From a candidate division KSB1 bacterium (GTDB lineage: Bacteria; Zhuqueibacterota; Zhuqueibacteria; Zhuqueibacterales; Zhuqueibacteraceae), in the NCBI GenBank assembly GCA_034506255.1, contig JAPDPX010000016.1, positions 1 through 50,950 on the forward strand: DNA of 50,950 nt, read 5' to 3'. Below the pieces are notes generated by a model. That model saw only the letters and a list, made by a program, of their open reading frames with translations, searched no databases and was not told the origin of the DNA. This document shows positions 33,190-42,975 of this stretch, in pieces. Numbering within the stretch: position 1 is the first letter of the stretch; the number at the start of each line of letters is the position of its first letter. A program made the position numbers and the translations under genes.

Positions 33190-34119
33190 ATGGAATTCTT
33201 ACGCCAAACCAATATCGACTTCCTGGGCCGGCTCAAATTCGCCCTGGCCTTTTCGCTGACCATGATCGTGGCGGGCATCGTCTCCCTGCTGCTCAAGGGG
33301 GGCCCGCTTTACGGCATCGATTTTCTGGGCGGCACCGAAGTCAATGTCAAATTTCAAAACCCCCAGCAAACCGCGCAGGTGCGCCAGGCGCTGTCGGCGC
33401 AGGGGATCACCAAGGCGGAAATCAAGCAGTTTGGTGACCGCACGGATTTTCTCATTCGTGTGCAACAGCAGGAAAGCGGCACCCAAATTTCGGAGGGTAT
33501 TCTTGCCGCCCTGCAGAAAGCCTTTCCCCATGACCCCCCTGCCTTGCAGTCGGTGGACAGCGTGGGACCGAAAATCGGGCAGGAGCTGCGCGATGCCGCA
33601 ATTTGGGCCATCATCATTGCCCTGGGCCTGATTTTGATCTACATCAGTTTTCGCTTTGAGTTCGTCTTTGCAGTGGGCGCGGTGATCGCGCTCGTCCACG
33701 ACGTGATGATCACGCTGGGGTTGTTTTCCCTCTTCAACATGGAGATCAACCTGGCGATTGTTGCTGCCTTTCTGACGCTGGTGGGCTACTCCCTCAATGA
33801 CACCATCGTGGTTTACGACCGCATTCGCGAGAACATGGTTTTGCTGCGCCGGGAAGCCATGACCATCGAGAAGGTCGTCAACCTGAGCATCAATCAGACG
33901 TTGAGCCGCACCATCCTCACCTCCGGCACCACGCTGATCGTGGTGGTGATCCTGTTCCTCTTCGGCGGCGAAGTCATTCGCGGCTTTTCGTTCTGCATGC
34001 TGGCCGGCATCATCGTCGGAACATACTCCTCGATTTTTATCGCGGCGCCATTGGTGGTGGAGTGGTACCACCGCCACCAAACCGCCAAGATCAAGATGAA
34101 ACCGGTGGGAGTGCGGTAA
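33190..34119 (+). CDS. secF: Protein translocase subunit SecF
   Basis: About 309 residues with six membrane segments, partner of SecD. Marks include YGIDFLGGTEVNVKF, then TLVGYSLNDTIVVYDRIREN, corresponding to the conserved SecF charged motif, and LSRTILTSGTTLIVV. Start ATG 33190 lies 12 bases after AAGGAG; GTG 33169 is an alternative. It follows secD by 42 bases in one operon. Confidence 0.95.
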   Translation: MEFLRQTNIDFLGRLKFALAFSLTMIVAGIVSLLLKGGPLYGIDFLGGTEVNVKFQNPQQTAQVRQALSAQGITKAEIKQFGDRTDFLIRVQQQESGTQISEGILAALQKAFPHDPPALQSVDSVGPKIGQELRDAAIWAIIIALGLILIYISFRFEFVFAVGAVIALVHDVMITLGLFSLFNMEINLAIVAAFLTLVGYSLNDTIVVYDRIRENMVLLRREAMTIEKVVNLSINQTLSRTILTSGTTLIVVVILFLFGGEVIRGFSFCMLAGIIVGTYSSIFIAAPLVVEWYHRHQTAKIKMKPVGVR

Positions 34120-34175
34120 GCCCGCGCCTGCCCCCAACTGGCGCAGCCCTGAACCCATGACACGAGAGGTGTGAC

Positions 34176-34514
34176 ATGAATGTGCAGGAGAAGCAGGTGG
34201 GTGAGGTTGTGGTGCTGGAATTGTCGGGCAGAATCATGGGCGGCCCGGATGCCAGCCTGCTCAACGACAAGCTGCATGAGCTGATCGACAGGGGCAAGGT
34301 TCATATTGTTGCCGATATCGGCGGCGTGGAGTGGATGAACAGCTCGGGTTTGGGCATTCTGATCAGCGGGCTGACCACGATGCGCAACAACGGGGGGGAA
34401 CTCAAACTCGTCCATGTCACCGAGCGCATCCAGAATCTGCTGATGATCACCAAATTGCTGACAGTTTTCGAGACCTATGAATCACTCGAGCAGGCGATTG
34501 CCAGTTTCCATTGA
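34176..34514 (+). CDS. STAS-domain anti-sigma-factor antagonist
   Basis: A 112-residue SpoIIAA-like STAS protein: VVVLELSGRIMGGPDASLL at the start and VEWMNSSGLGILISGL in the middle. The serine pair in MNSSGLG is the usual kinase phosphorylation site. In partner-switching systems such proteins sequester an anti-sigma kinase when unphosphorylated. No RsbW-type kinase is encoded in the window, so its partner must be elsewhere. It lies 56 bases after secF. Confidence 0.9.
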   Translation: MNVQEKQVGEVVVLELSGRIMGGPDASLLNDKLHELIDRGKVHIVADIGGVEWMNSSGLGILISGLTTMRNNGGELKLVHVTERIQNLLMITKLLTVFETYESLEQAIASFH

Positions 34515-34630
34515 GCCCGCGGGCCTGCCGCTGTGCAGCCCGCCCTCTGCCGTTGTCCGGCCTGCAACCGCTTCGCCTCCATCCGTTGCTCACTTGCATT
34601 CATCTGTTCATCCTTGACTTCCCCGCATCC

Positions 34631-35905
34631 ATGCCCGTTCAAGTCGTGATTGGCGCCCAGTGGGGTGATGAGGGCAAAGGCAAGATTATCGACCTGCTGA
34701 GCGAAAGCGCCGCAGTGGTGGCGCGCTATCAGGGTGGTGCCAATGCCGGTCACACCGTGGTTCATCGCGGCGAAAAATTTGTGTTGCATCTCATCCCCTC
34801 CGGCATTCTCCACCCTCACATCAAGTGTGTGCTGGGCAACGGGATGGTGATCGATCCCGTGGCGTTTCTCGCCGAGGTGAGCCTGCTGGAACAGCGCGGC
34901 CTCTCGCTCGCCGGTCGCCTGTTCATCAGCCATCGGGCCCATCTTGTCATGCCCTATCACAAGCTGCTCGACCAGAGCCGCGAAACGGCGAGTGAACTCG
35001 AACCGATCGGCACCACCGGCCGCGGCATCGGCCCGGCTTACGTCGACAAGGCGCTGCGCATGGGCATCCGTGTGGTCGATCTGCTCGATGCCGGCCTGCT
35101 GCGCCGGAAGATCGAACAAAATCTCCAGGAAAAAAACGCCCTGCTGAGCACGCTCTATGGTCACCCCCCGCTGGACCCGGATGATATTTTGCGTGAGTAT
35201 CAGCACTTTGACGCCTTGCTCGACCCCTACATCACCGATACCGCCCGGCTGCTGCAGCAGAGCCTCGCCGCCGGCCAGCGGATCTTGTGCGAAGGCGCGC
35301 AGGGCACGCTGCTGGATCTCGATTTTGGCACCTATCCTTTTGTCACCTCCTCCAGCCCCACGGCTGGCGGCGCCTGCACCGGGTTGGGGATTGGCCCCAC
35401 CACGATCGACGAAGTGCTGGGCGTGGTCAAGGCTTACACCACGCGTGTGGGCCGGGGCCCGCTGCCCACCGAAATTCCCGATGACAGTGGCATCGATTTG
35501 CGCCGGTTGGGCGCGGAGTTTGGCGCCACCACCGGCCGGCCGCGGCGATGCGGCTGGTTCGACGCAGTGGTGGCAAACTATGCCGTCCACATCAACGGGC
35601 TGGCGGCCTGGGCCGTGACCAAACTGGATGTGCTTGATACCCTGTCCGAAATCAAGGTGTGCGTGGCCTATCGCCATCGCGGCAGGGAGCTGCGGCATTT
35701 TCCCGCCGATTTGCAGGTCCTGGAGAATTGTGAGCCGGTTTATGAGACCCTGCCCGGTTGGTGCACACCCACCGGCGGCGCGCGCACCTTCAAAGAATTG
35801 CCCGCACGGGCGCAGGATTATTTGCGCCACCTGGAAAACCTGACCAAAACACCGGTGCGGATCGTCTCGGTGGGTGCCGAGCGGGAACAAATCCTGTGGC
35901 GCTGA
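34631..35905 (+). CDS. purA: Adenylosuccinate synthetase
   Basis: The start MPVQVVIGAQWGDEGKGKII gives 424 residues, the standard length; the frame upstream of ATG 34631 is non-homologous. GTP-binding GAQWGDEGKGK, then GANAGHTVVH, the IMP loop TTGRGIGPAY and EGAQGTLLDLDFGTYPFVTS are all present. It converts IMP and aspartate to adenylosuccinate using GTP, the first committed step to AMP. No other purine genes are nearby. Confidence 0.97.
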   Translation: MPVQVVIGAQWGDEGKGKIIDLLSESAAVVARYQGGANAGHTVVHRGEKFVLHLIPSGILHPHIKCVLGNGMVIDPVAFLAEVSLLEQRGLSLAGRLFISHRAHLVMPYHKLLDQSRETASELEPIGTTGRGIGPAYVDKALRMGIRVVDLLDAGLLRRKIEQNLQEKNALLSTLYGHPPLDPDDILREYQHFDALLDPYITDTARLLQQSLAAGQRILCEGAQGTLLDLDFGTYPFVTSSSPTAGGACTGLGIGPTTIDEVLGVVKAYTTRVGRGPLPTEIPDDSGIDLRRLGAEFGATTGRPRRCGWFDAVVANYAVHINGLAAWAVTKLDVLDTLSEIKVCVAYRHRGRELRHFPADLQVLENCEPVYETLPGWCTPTGGARTFKELPARAQDYLRHLENLTKTPVRIVSVGAEREQILWR

Positions 35906-35963
35906 ATCCTGCTGTCTGCCGGTGGCGGTTTTCCCGGGGTTCCATCTTTCGGAGGTAGGTGAG

Positions 35964-36284
35964 ATGCTGATGACCACCACAGACACCATCGAAGGCCGGA
36001 AAGTTGTCCGCTATCTCGGCATCGTCACCGGGGAAGCGGTCATTGGCTCGAATTTGGTGGATGATTTGTTCCGCGGCTTGCGCGGCATCGTCGGCGGCCG
36101 CACCAGCAAATACGAAAAGAACCTCGTCACTGCCCGCAGTCTGGCGCTCAAAGACATGCAGACCAATGCCGAGCAGCTTGGCGCCAACGCTGTCGTGGGG
36201 GTGGATTTGGATTATGAAGTCTTCAGCGTCGGCGAGACGATGATGATCGTCATTGCCAACGGCACCGCGGTGCAAGTGGAATAA
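35964..36284 (+). CDS. YbjQ/UPF0145-family protein
   Basis: 106 residues from ATG 35964, placed 8 bases after GGAGG. Family features are GRKVVRYLGIVTGEAVIGSN near the start and the run ARSLALKDMQTNAEQLGANA, then VVGVDLDYE. YbjQ proteins form pentameric rings; their function is unsettled, although a heavy-metal-binding domain label is often applied. It is a small orphan between purA and the HD gene. Confidence 0.88.
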   Translation: MLMTTTDTIEGRKVVRYLGIVTGEAVIGSNLVDDLFRGLRGIVGGRTSKYEKNLVTARSLALKDMQTNAEQLGANAVVGVDLDYEVFSVGETMMIVIANGTAVQVE

Positions 36285-36361
36285 ACCCCGCCGCGCACGG
36301 CGGCGGGCAACCCTGGCCGGCCCCTCGGGCTTTCGTGCCGGTGATCTTCAACGAGTGTACC

Positions 36362-36955
36362 ATGACCCGTGAACAAGCCTATCAATTGATGTGCGAATGG
36401 ACCGCTTCCGACAGTCTGCGCAAGCACATGCTGGCCGTCGAAGCGGCCATGCGATTCTATGCGCGCAAATTCAACGAGGACGAACAAACCTGGGCGGTGG
36501 TTGGTCTGCTGCACGACATGGACTACGAGCGCCATCCCTCCAAAGAGGAGCATCCCTACCAAACGGTGAAGCTGTTGCGGGAGCGCGGCGAACCAGAAGC
36601 CATTTGCCGCGCCATTCTCGCGCACGCGGATTACACCGGCGTGCAGCCCGAAACGCTGATGGAAAAAACGATCCTGGCGGTCGACGAGCTGTGCGGTTTT
36701 CTCACCGCTGTGGCACTGGTGCGGCCCAATAAAAGCCTGCGGGAGGTCGAAGTCAGCTCGGTGAAGAAAAAGCTGAAAGACAAGGCCTTCGCGCGTCAGG
36801 TCAGCCGCGAGGATATCCTGCGTGGCGCCACATTGCTCAATCTCTCCCTGGACGAGCACATCGCCAATTGTCTGGAGGCGATGAAAAGCGTTGCCGCCGA
36901 GCTGGGGCTGCAGGGGGAGGCCAAAGCGACGGTCTCACCCGTCACCCCGGGGTGA
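36362..36955 (+). CDS. HD-domain (HDIG-type) hydrolase
   Basis: About 197 residues from ATG 36362. HD-superfamily metal motif: the first histidine in LRKHMLAVEAAM, HD in VGLLHDMDYERHP, then ILAHADYTG. This layout matches the small predicted metal-dependent phosphohydrolases in many bacteria that are annotated simply as HDIG proteins. Substrate unknown. The start lacks a clear ribosome-binding site; GTG 36335 is an in-frame alternative. It is preceded by 77 bases after the YbjQ gene. Confidence 0.85.
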   Translation: MTREQAYQLMCEWTASDSLRKHMLAVEAAMRFYARKFNEDEQTWAVVGLLHDMDYERHPSKEEHPYQTVKLLRERGEPEAICRAILAHADYTGVQPETLMEKTILAVDELCGFLTAVALVRPNKSLREVEVSSVKKKLKDKAFARQVSREDILRGATLLNLSLDEHIANCLEAMKSVAAELGLQGEAKATVSPVTPG

Positions 36956-37324
36956 GCAAAGCCGGGCTGCGGTGATGCCCCGGCCGCCACGTCACGGGTG
37001 TCATGCCGGGGCTGTTCGAGCAGCTCCAATTCATTCCGCCGGCCGGCGATATTTTGCCCTCCGATTCTCCAGCCTTAGAGAACATGGCGACCTTTGTCCT
37101 TGACCATGCCCCTCTGCCCTCCCGCCTGCCTGCTGCCGGTGGCAATGACTGCAACTGCCGCGGAAAACTTCTTGTTATTCGCCGGCACGTGCGCTATATT
37201 TTGCGGCCTCCAAAGCGCACGAGCTCAATATGATCTCGATTTTTGTGACAATCCCGCTTTTCGCCGCGGAGGTGAGAGGCGGGGAGGGGAGAGCAGAAAT
37301 CTCCGCTATTTTCCGGAAAGATAC
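36956..37324. other. Leader region of the TPR-lipoprotein operon
   Basis: No gene recognised. The stretch contains the promoter listed at 37172-37200 and a 5' leader of about 120 bases. Confidence 0.5.
37172..37200 (+). promoter_or_regulatory. Sigma-70-type promoter for the TPR-lipoprotein operon
   Basis: TTGTTA (37172-37177), a 17-base spacer and TATATT (37195-37200), about 120 bases ahead of the lipoprotein start. Same -10 and spacing as the secD and EamA promoters. Confidence 0.55.
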
Positions 37325-39286
37325 ATGAAGCGATTTTGCGTTGTCTGGCTGTTGCCGCTGCTGCTGGGAATCTCCTGGCTGGGGTGCACCACCTCCGCCA
37401 CCAAAAAGAGTGGTGAAAAGAGCGTGCGTCGTGACCGCTCCATGGCGGCGGCCGATCCCCGGGCCGCCGAGCTGGTGATCCGCGGGGCGCTTGCCGAGTT
37501 GCAGGAAGACTACGCCGCGGCGCTCAACGCCTATCAGGAAGCCGCGGTCTATGACACTGCCTCCGCCTCCCTGATGAATGCCATTGGCGAAGCCTATTTG
37601 GCGCTGGGCAATCTCCCCACCGCCGAGCAGTCCTTCAAGCGTGCACTCCGTCTCGATCCCACTTACATTCCCGCGCGCGAGAATCTGGCGCATCTCTACC
37701 AACGGCAGGGCAGGAGCAGCGCGGCTGCCCGGGAGTACGAGACCATCCTGACGTTTGATCCGGAAAATGCCGCCGCCTTGTTCAATCTGGCGGCGCTCAG
37801 CATGGGGCAGCGCGATTCCCGCCGCGCTATCGAGATGCTGCAACGGCTGGTCGATCTCGGCAAGGCCGGTCCGCGCGAATGGCTGGCGCTCGGCACGCTC
37901 TATCTCAGCGAAAAAAACTATGATGAAGCCGAAGCCGCTTTTGCCTATTTCATCAAGGATGCGCCCGGCGAGGAACAGGGTTATCTCGCGGTGTCGTCGG
38001 TGTATGCCGCCCGGCAGGACACGCTGCGCCTGATCAACTGGTATGAAAAAGCGCTCGCCCGAAACGCCGAATTTCACCGCGTGCGCGACAGCCTCAAAGA
38101 AATTTTTCTCGCGCGTGGTGACCGCCGCCGTGCCATCGCGCTGATCGAGCAGCGCGCCGCGCTCGACAGCACGGATTTGGAAGCGCGTCTCGAACTGCAC
38201 CAGCTCCATCTCGCCAACGGCGACACGCTGGCCGCGCGCGCCAGCCTCGACCAGGTGGTGCGTTCCTTGCATCAGCGCTGGCAGCGCGATTCCAGTGACG
38301 TCCGTCTCATGCTGCAACTGAGCGAGCTCTACCGGTTGCGCAATGATTCGCTGCAGGCCGCCGCCATGACCGACCGCGCCATCGCCGCGCTGCTGCGCAA
38401 AGTGACGGATGATTCCTCCGACATCGAGGACACCGAGATGCTCGGCCGGCTCTATCTCAGCCGCGGTGACACCGCCGGGGCGCAGGCCACCTACCAGCGC
38501 TGGGTTGCACGCGCGCCCGGGGATTTTCGCGGCTACCTGCTGCTCGGCCGGCTGTCCTACAACAACAAACAGTGGCAGCGGGCCGTGGATTATCTCGAAC
38601 AGGCCCTCCAGATCGAAAACGCCCTGCCCGACGCCTGGATGATGCACGGGCATTCCAATCTGCTGCTGAATCGCACCGCGGAAGCGCAGCAGAGCTTCGA
38701 ACGGGCGGTCGAGCTCGATCCCGGCAACCCGCTGGCCAATTTTTTTCTGGGTTTCTGCCTGAGCCAGTTGCGGCAGCATGAGCAGGCCCTGCCTTATCTG
38801 CGGCGGGCGGTCGCGCGCAATCCCGGCGAGGCGGGCTGGTGGGGCACGCTGGCCGCGACCCTGGATGAACTAGGCCGCCATGCCGCCTCGGATTCCGCCT
38901 ATCAACATGCGCTCAAGCTCGCCCCCGAGGATGCGACACTGCTCAACAACTACAGCTATTCACTCTCCGTGCGTGGCGAACGTCTGGAAGAGGCGCTGAC
39001 GATGGTGAAAAAAGCACTGGAAAAGGAGCCCGCCAACGGCGCCTTTCTCGACACCATCGGCTGGGTGTATTACCAGATGGGAAAATACGAGCTGGCCCTG
39101 GAATACATTCAAAAATCCGTGGCCGTGCGTGACAACTCCGCAGAGGTGCTGGAGCATCTCGGCGACGTGTATGACAAGCTCGGCCAACCCGAACGGGCAC
39201 GTGAATACTGGCAAAAAGCGCTCGAGCTGGAACGTGACCGCGCCAGTGTGAGACAAAAGTTGGGCGTCAGCCGGGACAAACCATGA
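37325..39286 (+). CDS. TPR-repeat lipoprotein
   Basis: Start ATG 37325 opens a lipoprotein signal MKRFCVVWLLPLLLGISWLG with the lipobox cysteine at residue 21, giving 653 residues. The rest is a long superhelix of tetratricopeptide repeats, for example LMNAIGEAYLALGNLPTAEQ, LANFFLGFCLSQLRQHEQAL and FLDTIGWVYYQMGKYELALE. It is likely a periplasm-facing scaffold on the outer or inner membrane. It overlaps the DUF4292 gene by ATGA, and the whole run to the first glycosyltransferase is translationally coupled. This suggests a joint role in envelope or lipid/polysaccharide assembly, which is inference. Confidence 0.88.
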   Translation: MKRFCVVWLLPLLLGISWLGCTTSATKKSGEKSVRRDRSMAAADPRAAELVIRGALAELQEDYAAALNAYQEAAVYDTASASLMNAIGEAYLALGNLPTAEQSFKRALRLDPTYIPARENLAHLYQRQGRSSAAAREYETILTFDPENAAALFNLAALSMGQRDSRRAIEMLQRLVDLGKAGPREWLALGTLYLSEKNYDEAEAAFAYFIKDAPGEEQGYLAVSSVYAARQDTLRLINWYEKALARNAEFHRVRDSLKEIFLARGDRRRAIALIEQRAALDSTDLEARLELHQLHLANGDTLAARASLDQVVRSLHQRWQRDSSDVRLMLQLSELYRLRNDSLQAAAMTDRAIAALLRKVTDDSSDIEDTEMLGRLYLSRGDTAGAQATYQRWVARAPGDFRGYLLLGRLSYNNKQWQRAVDYLEQALQIENALPDAWMMHGHSNLLLNRTAEAQQSFERAVELDPGNPLANFFLGFCLSQLRQHEQALPYLRRAVARNPGEAGWWGTLAATLDELGRHAASDSAYQHALKLAPEDATLLNNYSYSLSVRGERLEEALTMVKKALEKEPANGAFLDTIGWVYYQMGKYELALEYIQKSVAVRDNSAEVLEHLGDVYDKLGQPERAREYWQKALELERDRASVRQKLGVSRDKP

Positions 39287-40125
39287 GCCCGCTTCGTTTC
39301 CCGGCAGGTGGCACGCGCCGCACCGGTTTCACCCTGCTGTTCGGCAGTCTGCTGCTGCAGGGGTGCGCGGCCCTGTCCACCTCCCGCAAGCCCGCCGTGT
39401 CCGCCACGGCCGCCGAAGTCTACTTGCAGGTGGTGGAGAACTATCGCCGGGTCAAGTCCTTTCGTGGCACCGGCCGCTTGATCATCGACACGCCCGGGCT
39501 GCAAACGCATGCACCCGCCACCGTGCTGGTGCGCAAACCGGACTCCATGTTCATCAAACTCGAAGCCGTGTTCGGCATCGATGTCGGTTTCTTCTTCGCC
39601 GATGGCCACCGCTTCGAAACCTACTCGCCGCTGGAAAACACCTATTTTTATGGCGACCTCGGCGGCATGCAGGCACTGTTGTTGTTTCAGATGGAAATCA
39701 CCTACGACGAGTTGATGAGCAGCGCCGTCGGCACCATCCTGCCGCCTTTCGACAGCACTTTCACGATGACCCCGGCAGAGGGGGCTTATCGGTTTGATGG
39801 CCGGCGCGGACAGTGGCAGGTGACGTACTGGGTCGACGGCAGCCGCGGCGCCGTGACCCTGGCCGAGCAGCGCGATGAAAACGGCTTGTATGCCCGGCAG
39901 ACCTTTCGCAGTTTCCGCAAGGTGGAGGGCGTCTGGCTGCCGCGTCTGATTCAGATCGACAAGCCGCGACTGCGCGAGCGCCTGACCCTGTTTTATGACG
40001 AGGTGAGGCTCAACCGCAACCTGGCACAGGCAGACTTCAGTATGCGCGTGCCGGCTTCCGCCAGGCGCATCCGAGTGACTCAACCCGCTGATGATGCCGC
40101 CGGCCAACCGGACAGCAAGCCATGA
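39283..40125 (+). CDS. DUF4292/LolB-like lipoprotein
   Basis: A 280-residue lipoprotein, lipobox LLQGC with Cys at about residue 28. The mature part (VYLQVVENYRRVKSFRGTGR, VLVRKPDSMFIKLEAVFGID, FYGDLGGMQALLLFQ) follows the unclosed beta-barrel pattern of DUF4292 and LolA/LolB proteins, which carry lipids or lipoproteins through the periplasm. It overlaps the TPR lipoprotein and the glycosyltransferase genes by ATGA at both ends. Homologues in FCB bacteria are often found beside TPR proteins. Confidence 0.82.
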   Translation: MSPLRFPAGGTRRTGFTLLFGSLLLQGCAALSTSRKPAVSATAAEVYLQVVENYRRVKSFRGTGRLIIDTPGLQTHAPATVLVRKPDSMFIKLEAVFGIDVGFFFADGHRFETYSPLENTYFYGDLGGMQALLLFQMEITYDELMSSAVGTILPPFDSTFTMTPAEGAYRFDGRRGQWQVTYWVDGSRGAVTLAEQRDENGLYARQTFRSFRKVEGVWLPRLIQIDKPRLRERLTLFYDEVRLNRNLAQADFSMRVPASARRIRVTQPADDAAGQPDSKP

Positions 40126-41273
40126 ATGATTCTCCCGAGACTGCCGAGCAACCCGTGCCGCGGCGCCGGCGTTCTTCGCGCCATCGTCGCCGCCAGCCAA
40201 AAGCGAGCCAGGCGGGCGCAGCAGAGAATTCCGCCACCGCTCCCCCGCCGCCCAATTCCCCGGCCGCCGGCGAACTCCAAAAAAAACGGCCGCACCGCCG
40301 GGAACTTGGCCGCGAGCCCGCCGGGAAACCCACGCTCTCCGTGGTGGTGCCGTTGTACAACGAAGCGCCGTCACTCGCCGAGCTGCATGAGCGCATTGCC
40401 GCTGCGCTGCAGGAACTCGACCTGTCCGCCGAAATCATCTTTGTGGACGACGGCTCGACCGACGGCTCGTTCGAAGTGTTGCAGAACCTGCGCCGCCGCG
40501 ATGCGCGCGTGCGGGTGTTGCAGTTCCGCCGCAATTATGGCAAGTCCGCCGCGCTGGCGGCGGCCTTCAGCCGGGCGCGCGGCCGCTTTCTCATCACCAT
40601 GGACGCCGACCTGCAGGACGATCCCGCCGAGATGAAGGCGCTTTTGGAAAAACTCGAAACCGGCTATGACCTCATCTCCGGCTGGAAACGCCGGCGCTAT
40701 GATTCTTTCATCAAACGCGTCACCTCGAAAATCTTCAACCGTGTCACCGGCAGCCTCACCGGCCTGCGGATTCATGACATCAACTGCGGCCTGAAGGCCT
40801 ACCGCCGCGAAGTCACGCAAACCATCCCGGTGTATGGCGAACTGCACCGCTACCTCGCCGTGCTGGCGCATCGTGAGGGCTTTCGCGTCGGCGAAATCGA
40901 AGTCAAGCACCATCCGCGCAAATATGGCAAGAGCAAATTCGGGCCCTCGCGTTTTACCAAAGGCTTTTTGGATTTGTTGACCGTGCTGTTTCTCACACGC
41001 TACACCAAGCGGCCGCTGCATCTCTTTGGCCTGGCCGGGATCATTTCCTTCCTGCTGGGCTTCGGGGTGACCGCCTACCTGGCGGTCGAGCGGCTGTTCT
41101 GGTCGGTTTATCTCACCAATCGGCCGCTGTTGTTTCTCGGCATTTTGCTGATGATCATCGGCGTGCAAATGTTTTCCATCGGCCTGCTCGGCGAGATGAT
41201 CACCGCCACCAGCGCGCCGACGACGGCTTATTCCATCAAGGCGGAGCTGGGCTTTTCTGCCGAGCGGCAATGA
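40122..41273 (+). CDS. GT2 glycosyltransferase, DPM1/ArnC-like, with C-terminal membrane segments
   Basis: A 383-residue enzyme. The GT-A fold begins at TLSVVVPLYNEAPSLAEL, with FVDDGSTDGS, the DXD in TMDADLQDDPAEM, and HDINCGLKAYRREV. Two C-terminal transmembrane helices (FGLAGIISFLLGFGVTAYLA and LLFLGILLMIIGVQMFSIGL) are typical of undecaprenyl- or dolichyl-phosphate glycosyltransferases. Residues 1-70 are an unusual Arg/Pro/Ala-rich, probably disordered cytoplasmic extension. It is the last gene of the ATGA-coupled run; a second GT2 gene follows 52 bases later. Confidence 0.9.
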   Translation: MNDSPETAEQPVPRRRRSSRHRRRQPKASQAGAAENSATAPPPPNSPAAGELQKKRPHRRELGREPAGKPTLSVVVPLYNEAPSLAELHERIAAALQELDLSAEIIFVDDGSTDGSFEVLQNLRRRDARVRVLQFRRNYGKSAALAAAFSRARGRFLITMDADLQDDPAEMKALLEKLETGYDLISGWKRRRYDSFIKRVTSKIFNRVTGSLTGLRIHDINCGLKAYRREVTQTIPVYGELHRYLAVLAHREGFRVGEIEVKHHPRKYGKSKFGPSRFTKGFLDLLTVLFLTRYTKRPLHLFGLAGIISFLLGFGVTAYLAVERLFWSVYLTNRPLLFLGILLMIIGVQMFSIGLLGEMITATSAPTTAYSIKAELGFSAERQ

Positions 41274-41325
41274 TGCGCCGGCGCCGCCATGCCCCGCCGG
41301 CCGCCTGTGCGAATGCCCAGGATTC

Positions 41326-42270
41326 ATGCCCGCGCTGCTCATGACTGCATCGTACCATCCCGACCCGCAAACCTCCAAGCCCCTGGTCTGGATCGTCATC
41401 GTCAACTGGAACGGCAAGGCCGATACCCTCAACTGCCTGGCCTCGTTGCGCCGGATCACCTATCAACCCCATCTGGTGCTGGTGATCGACAATGCCTCGA
41501 CCGACGGCAGCGTGGCGGCCATCCGCGAGGCTTTCCCCGAGGTGCGGATTTTGGCCAACGCGCGCAACGAGCGTTATGCGCGCGCCAACAATCAGGGCAT
41601 TGAGCTCGCGCTGGCAGCCGGCGCGGAATTCGTGCTGCTGCTCAACAACGACACCGAAGTGGCGCCGGATTTTCTCGATCATCTCGTGCTGGCCGCGCTG
41701 TTTCGCCGGGAAGTCGGCATGGTCGGACCCAAAATCTATTATCATCAGCAGCCGCAGCTCATCTGGTTTGCCGGCGGCAAGATCAACTGGTGGAGCGGGC
41801 GCATCTACCATCTCGGCCTGCGCCAGATCGATCACGCCTCGCTGGCCGCGCCGCAAGCAGTGGACTATCTCACCGGCTGTGCCCTGCTGGTGCGCCGCGC
41901 CTGTGTGGAAAAAATCGGCCTGCTCGACGAAGCCTATCACATGTATGCGGAAGACGCGGACTGGTGCCAGCGGGCGCGCCAGGCCGGCTTCCTCTGCCTG
42001 TATCAGCCGGAGGCCCGGGTCTGGCACAAGATCAGTGCCAGCACTAGCGCGAGCTATAAAATCTACCACAAAGTGCTCGGCAATTTTCGGTTCTATCGCA
42101 AATATGCCCGCTGGTATCACTGGCTGACCATTCCCTTCGGCGTGGCCTGTGGTGCGTTGCATGAAATCCTTCGGCTGGCTCTCACCCGGCCCCGTCAGGC
42201 GGATGAACTGGCGGCTGCCCTGGCGCGCGGCTTCCGCGATGCGCTGTTGCGCCGGCAGGCATCCCCTTAA
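41326..42270 (+). CDS. GT2-family glycosyltransferase, rhamnosyltransferase-like
   Basis: A 314-residue GT2 enzyme with VWIVIVNWNGKADTLNCLAS at the start, VIDNASTDGSV, ANARNERYARANNQGIELAL, LLLNNDTEVAPDF and AEDADWCQRARQAGF. This motif order is characteristic of the GT2 group that adds rhamnose or related sugars to surface polysaccharides. A C-terminal segment near WLTIPFGVACGALHEI may contact the membrane. ATG 41341 is a possible later start. The acceptor is unknown. Confidence 0.9.
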   Translation: MPALLMTASYHPDPQTSKPLVWIVIVNWNGKADTLNCLASLRRITYQPHLVLVIDNASTDGSVAAIREAFPEVRILANARNERYARANNQGIELALAAGAEFVLLLNNDTEVAPDFLDHLVLAALFRREVGMVGPKIYYHQQPQLIWFAGGKINWWSGRIYHLGLRQIDHASLAAPQAVDYLTGCALLVRRACVEKIGLLDEAYHMYAEDADWCQRARQAGFLCLYQPEARVWHKISASTSASYKIYHKVLGNFRFYRKYARWYHWLTIPFGVACGALHEILRLALTRPRQADELAAALARGFRDALLRRQASP

Positions 42271-42366
42271 AACTTTTTTCCCAGCCCCTTCGTCCAATCC
42301 GGTGGACCAAAGCAGCGCTTGCCCGGGTCGGGCAGGAGCGCCTCACGCAGCAAAACGGCGGTTCTT

Positions 42367-42975
42367 ATGACAGATGCGGACCTGATCGCCAGATTTGTCA
42401 AAGGTGATGTCAATGCCTTCAACACCCTGGTGTGGCGTTGGCAAAAGACAATCTACAATTTTGTGCTCCGGTACGTCGGCAACCGTGAGGAAGCGCATGA
42501 CCTGACCCAGCAGGTGTTCATGCGCGTCCATCGCAGCCTGCCGCGGCTCAACAAGCCAGCCAGCTTTTCGACCTGGATTCATCAGATCGCCGCCAATCTC
42601 TGCCGGGATTGGATCAAGCAGCGCCGCCGGCGGCCGGCAGTCTCCCTGGAGAATTTGCAGGAAAACGGCGCGGCCGATCTGCACAAGCATCCGGCGCTCA
42701 CCCTGTTTCCGGAAGCCAGCCAACATCCCGACCGCATCGTCAGCCGCAATCAACTGCGCGAACTCATCGAAAAAGCGCTGCAGGAAATTCCCGAGGAGCA
42801 ACGCGTGGTGGTGATCATGAAGGAGTATCAAGGCCTGAAGTTCACTGAAATCGCCGAGGTCTTGGGCGCGCCGGTGAATACGGTCAAATCCCGGCTGTAC
42901 TATGGCCTCTCCGCCCTGCGCAAAGTCCTGGCTCGTTGGCAACTTGATGATGAGGTGCTGCACTATGAGATGTGA
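42367..42975 (+). CDS. ECF-type RNA polymerase sigma factor
   Basis: 202 residues from ATG 42367. Region 2 is DLIARFVKGDVNAFNTLVWR, then YNFVLRYVGNREEAHDLTQQ; region 4 is IPEEQRVVVIMKEYQGLKFT, then EIAEVLGAPVNTVKSRLYYG. Sigma region 3 is absent, as in ECF factors. The last codons overlap the anti-sigma gene by 11 bases, so the two are translationally coupled. It presumably directs an envelope-stress or surface-related regulon; its own target promoter is not identifiable here. Confidence 0.93.
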   Translation: MTDADLIARFVKGDVNAFNTLVWRWQKTIYNFVLRYVGNREEAHDLTQQVFMRVHRSLPRLNKPASFSTWIHQIAANLCRDWIKQRRRRPAVSLENLQENGAADLHKHPALTLFPEASQHPDRIVSRNQLRELIEKALQEIPEEQRVVVIMKEYQGLKFTEIAEVLGAPVNTVKSRLYYGLSALRKVLARWQLDDEVLHYEM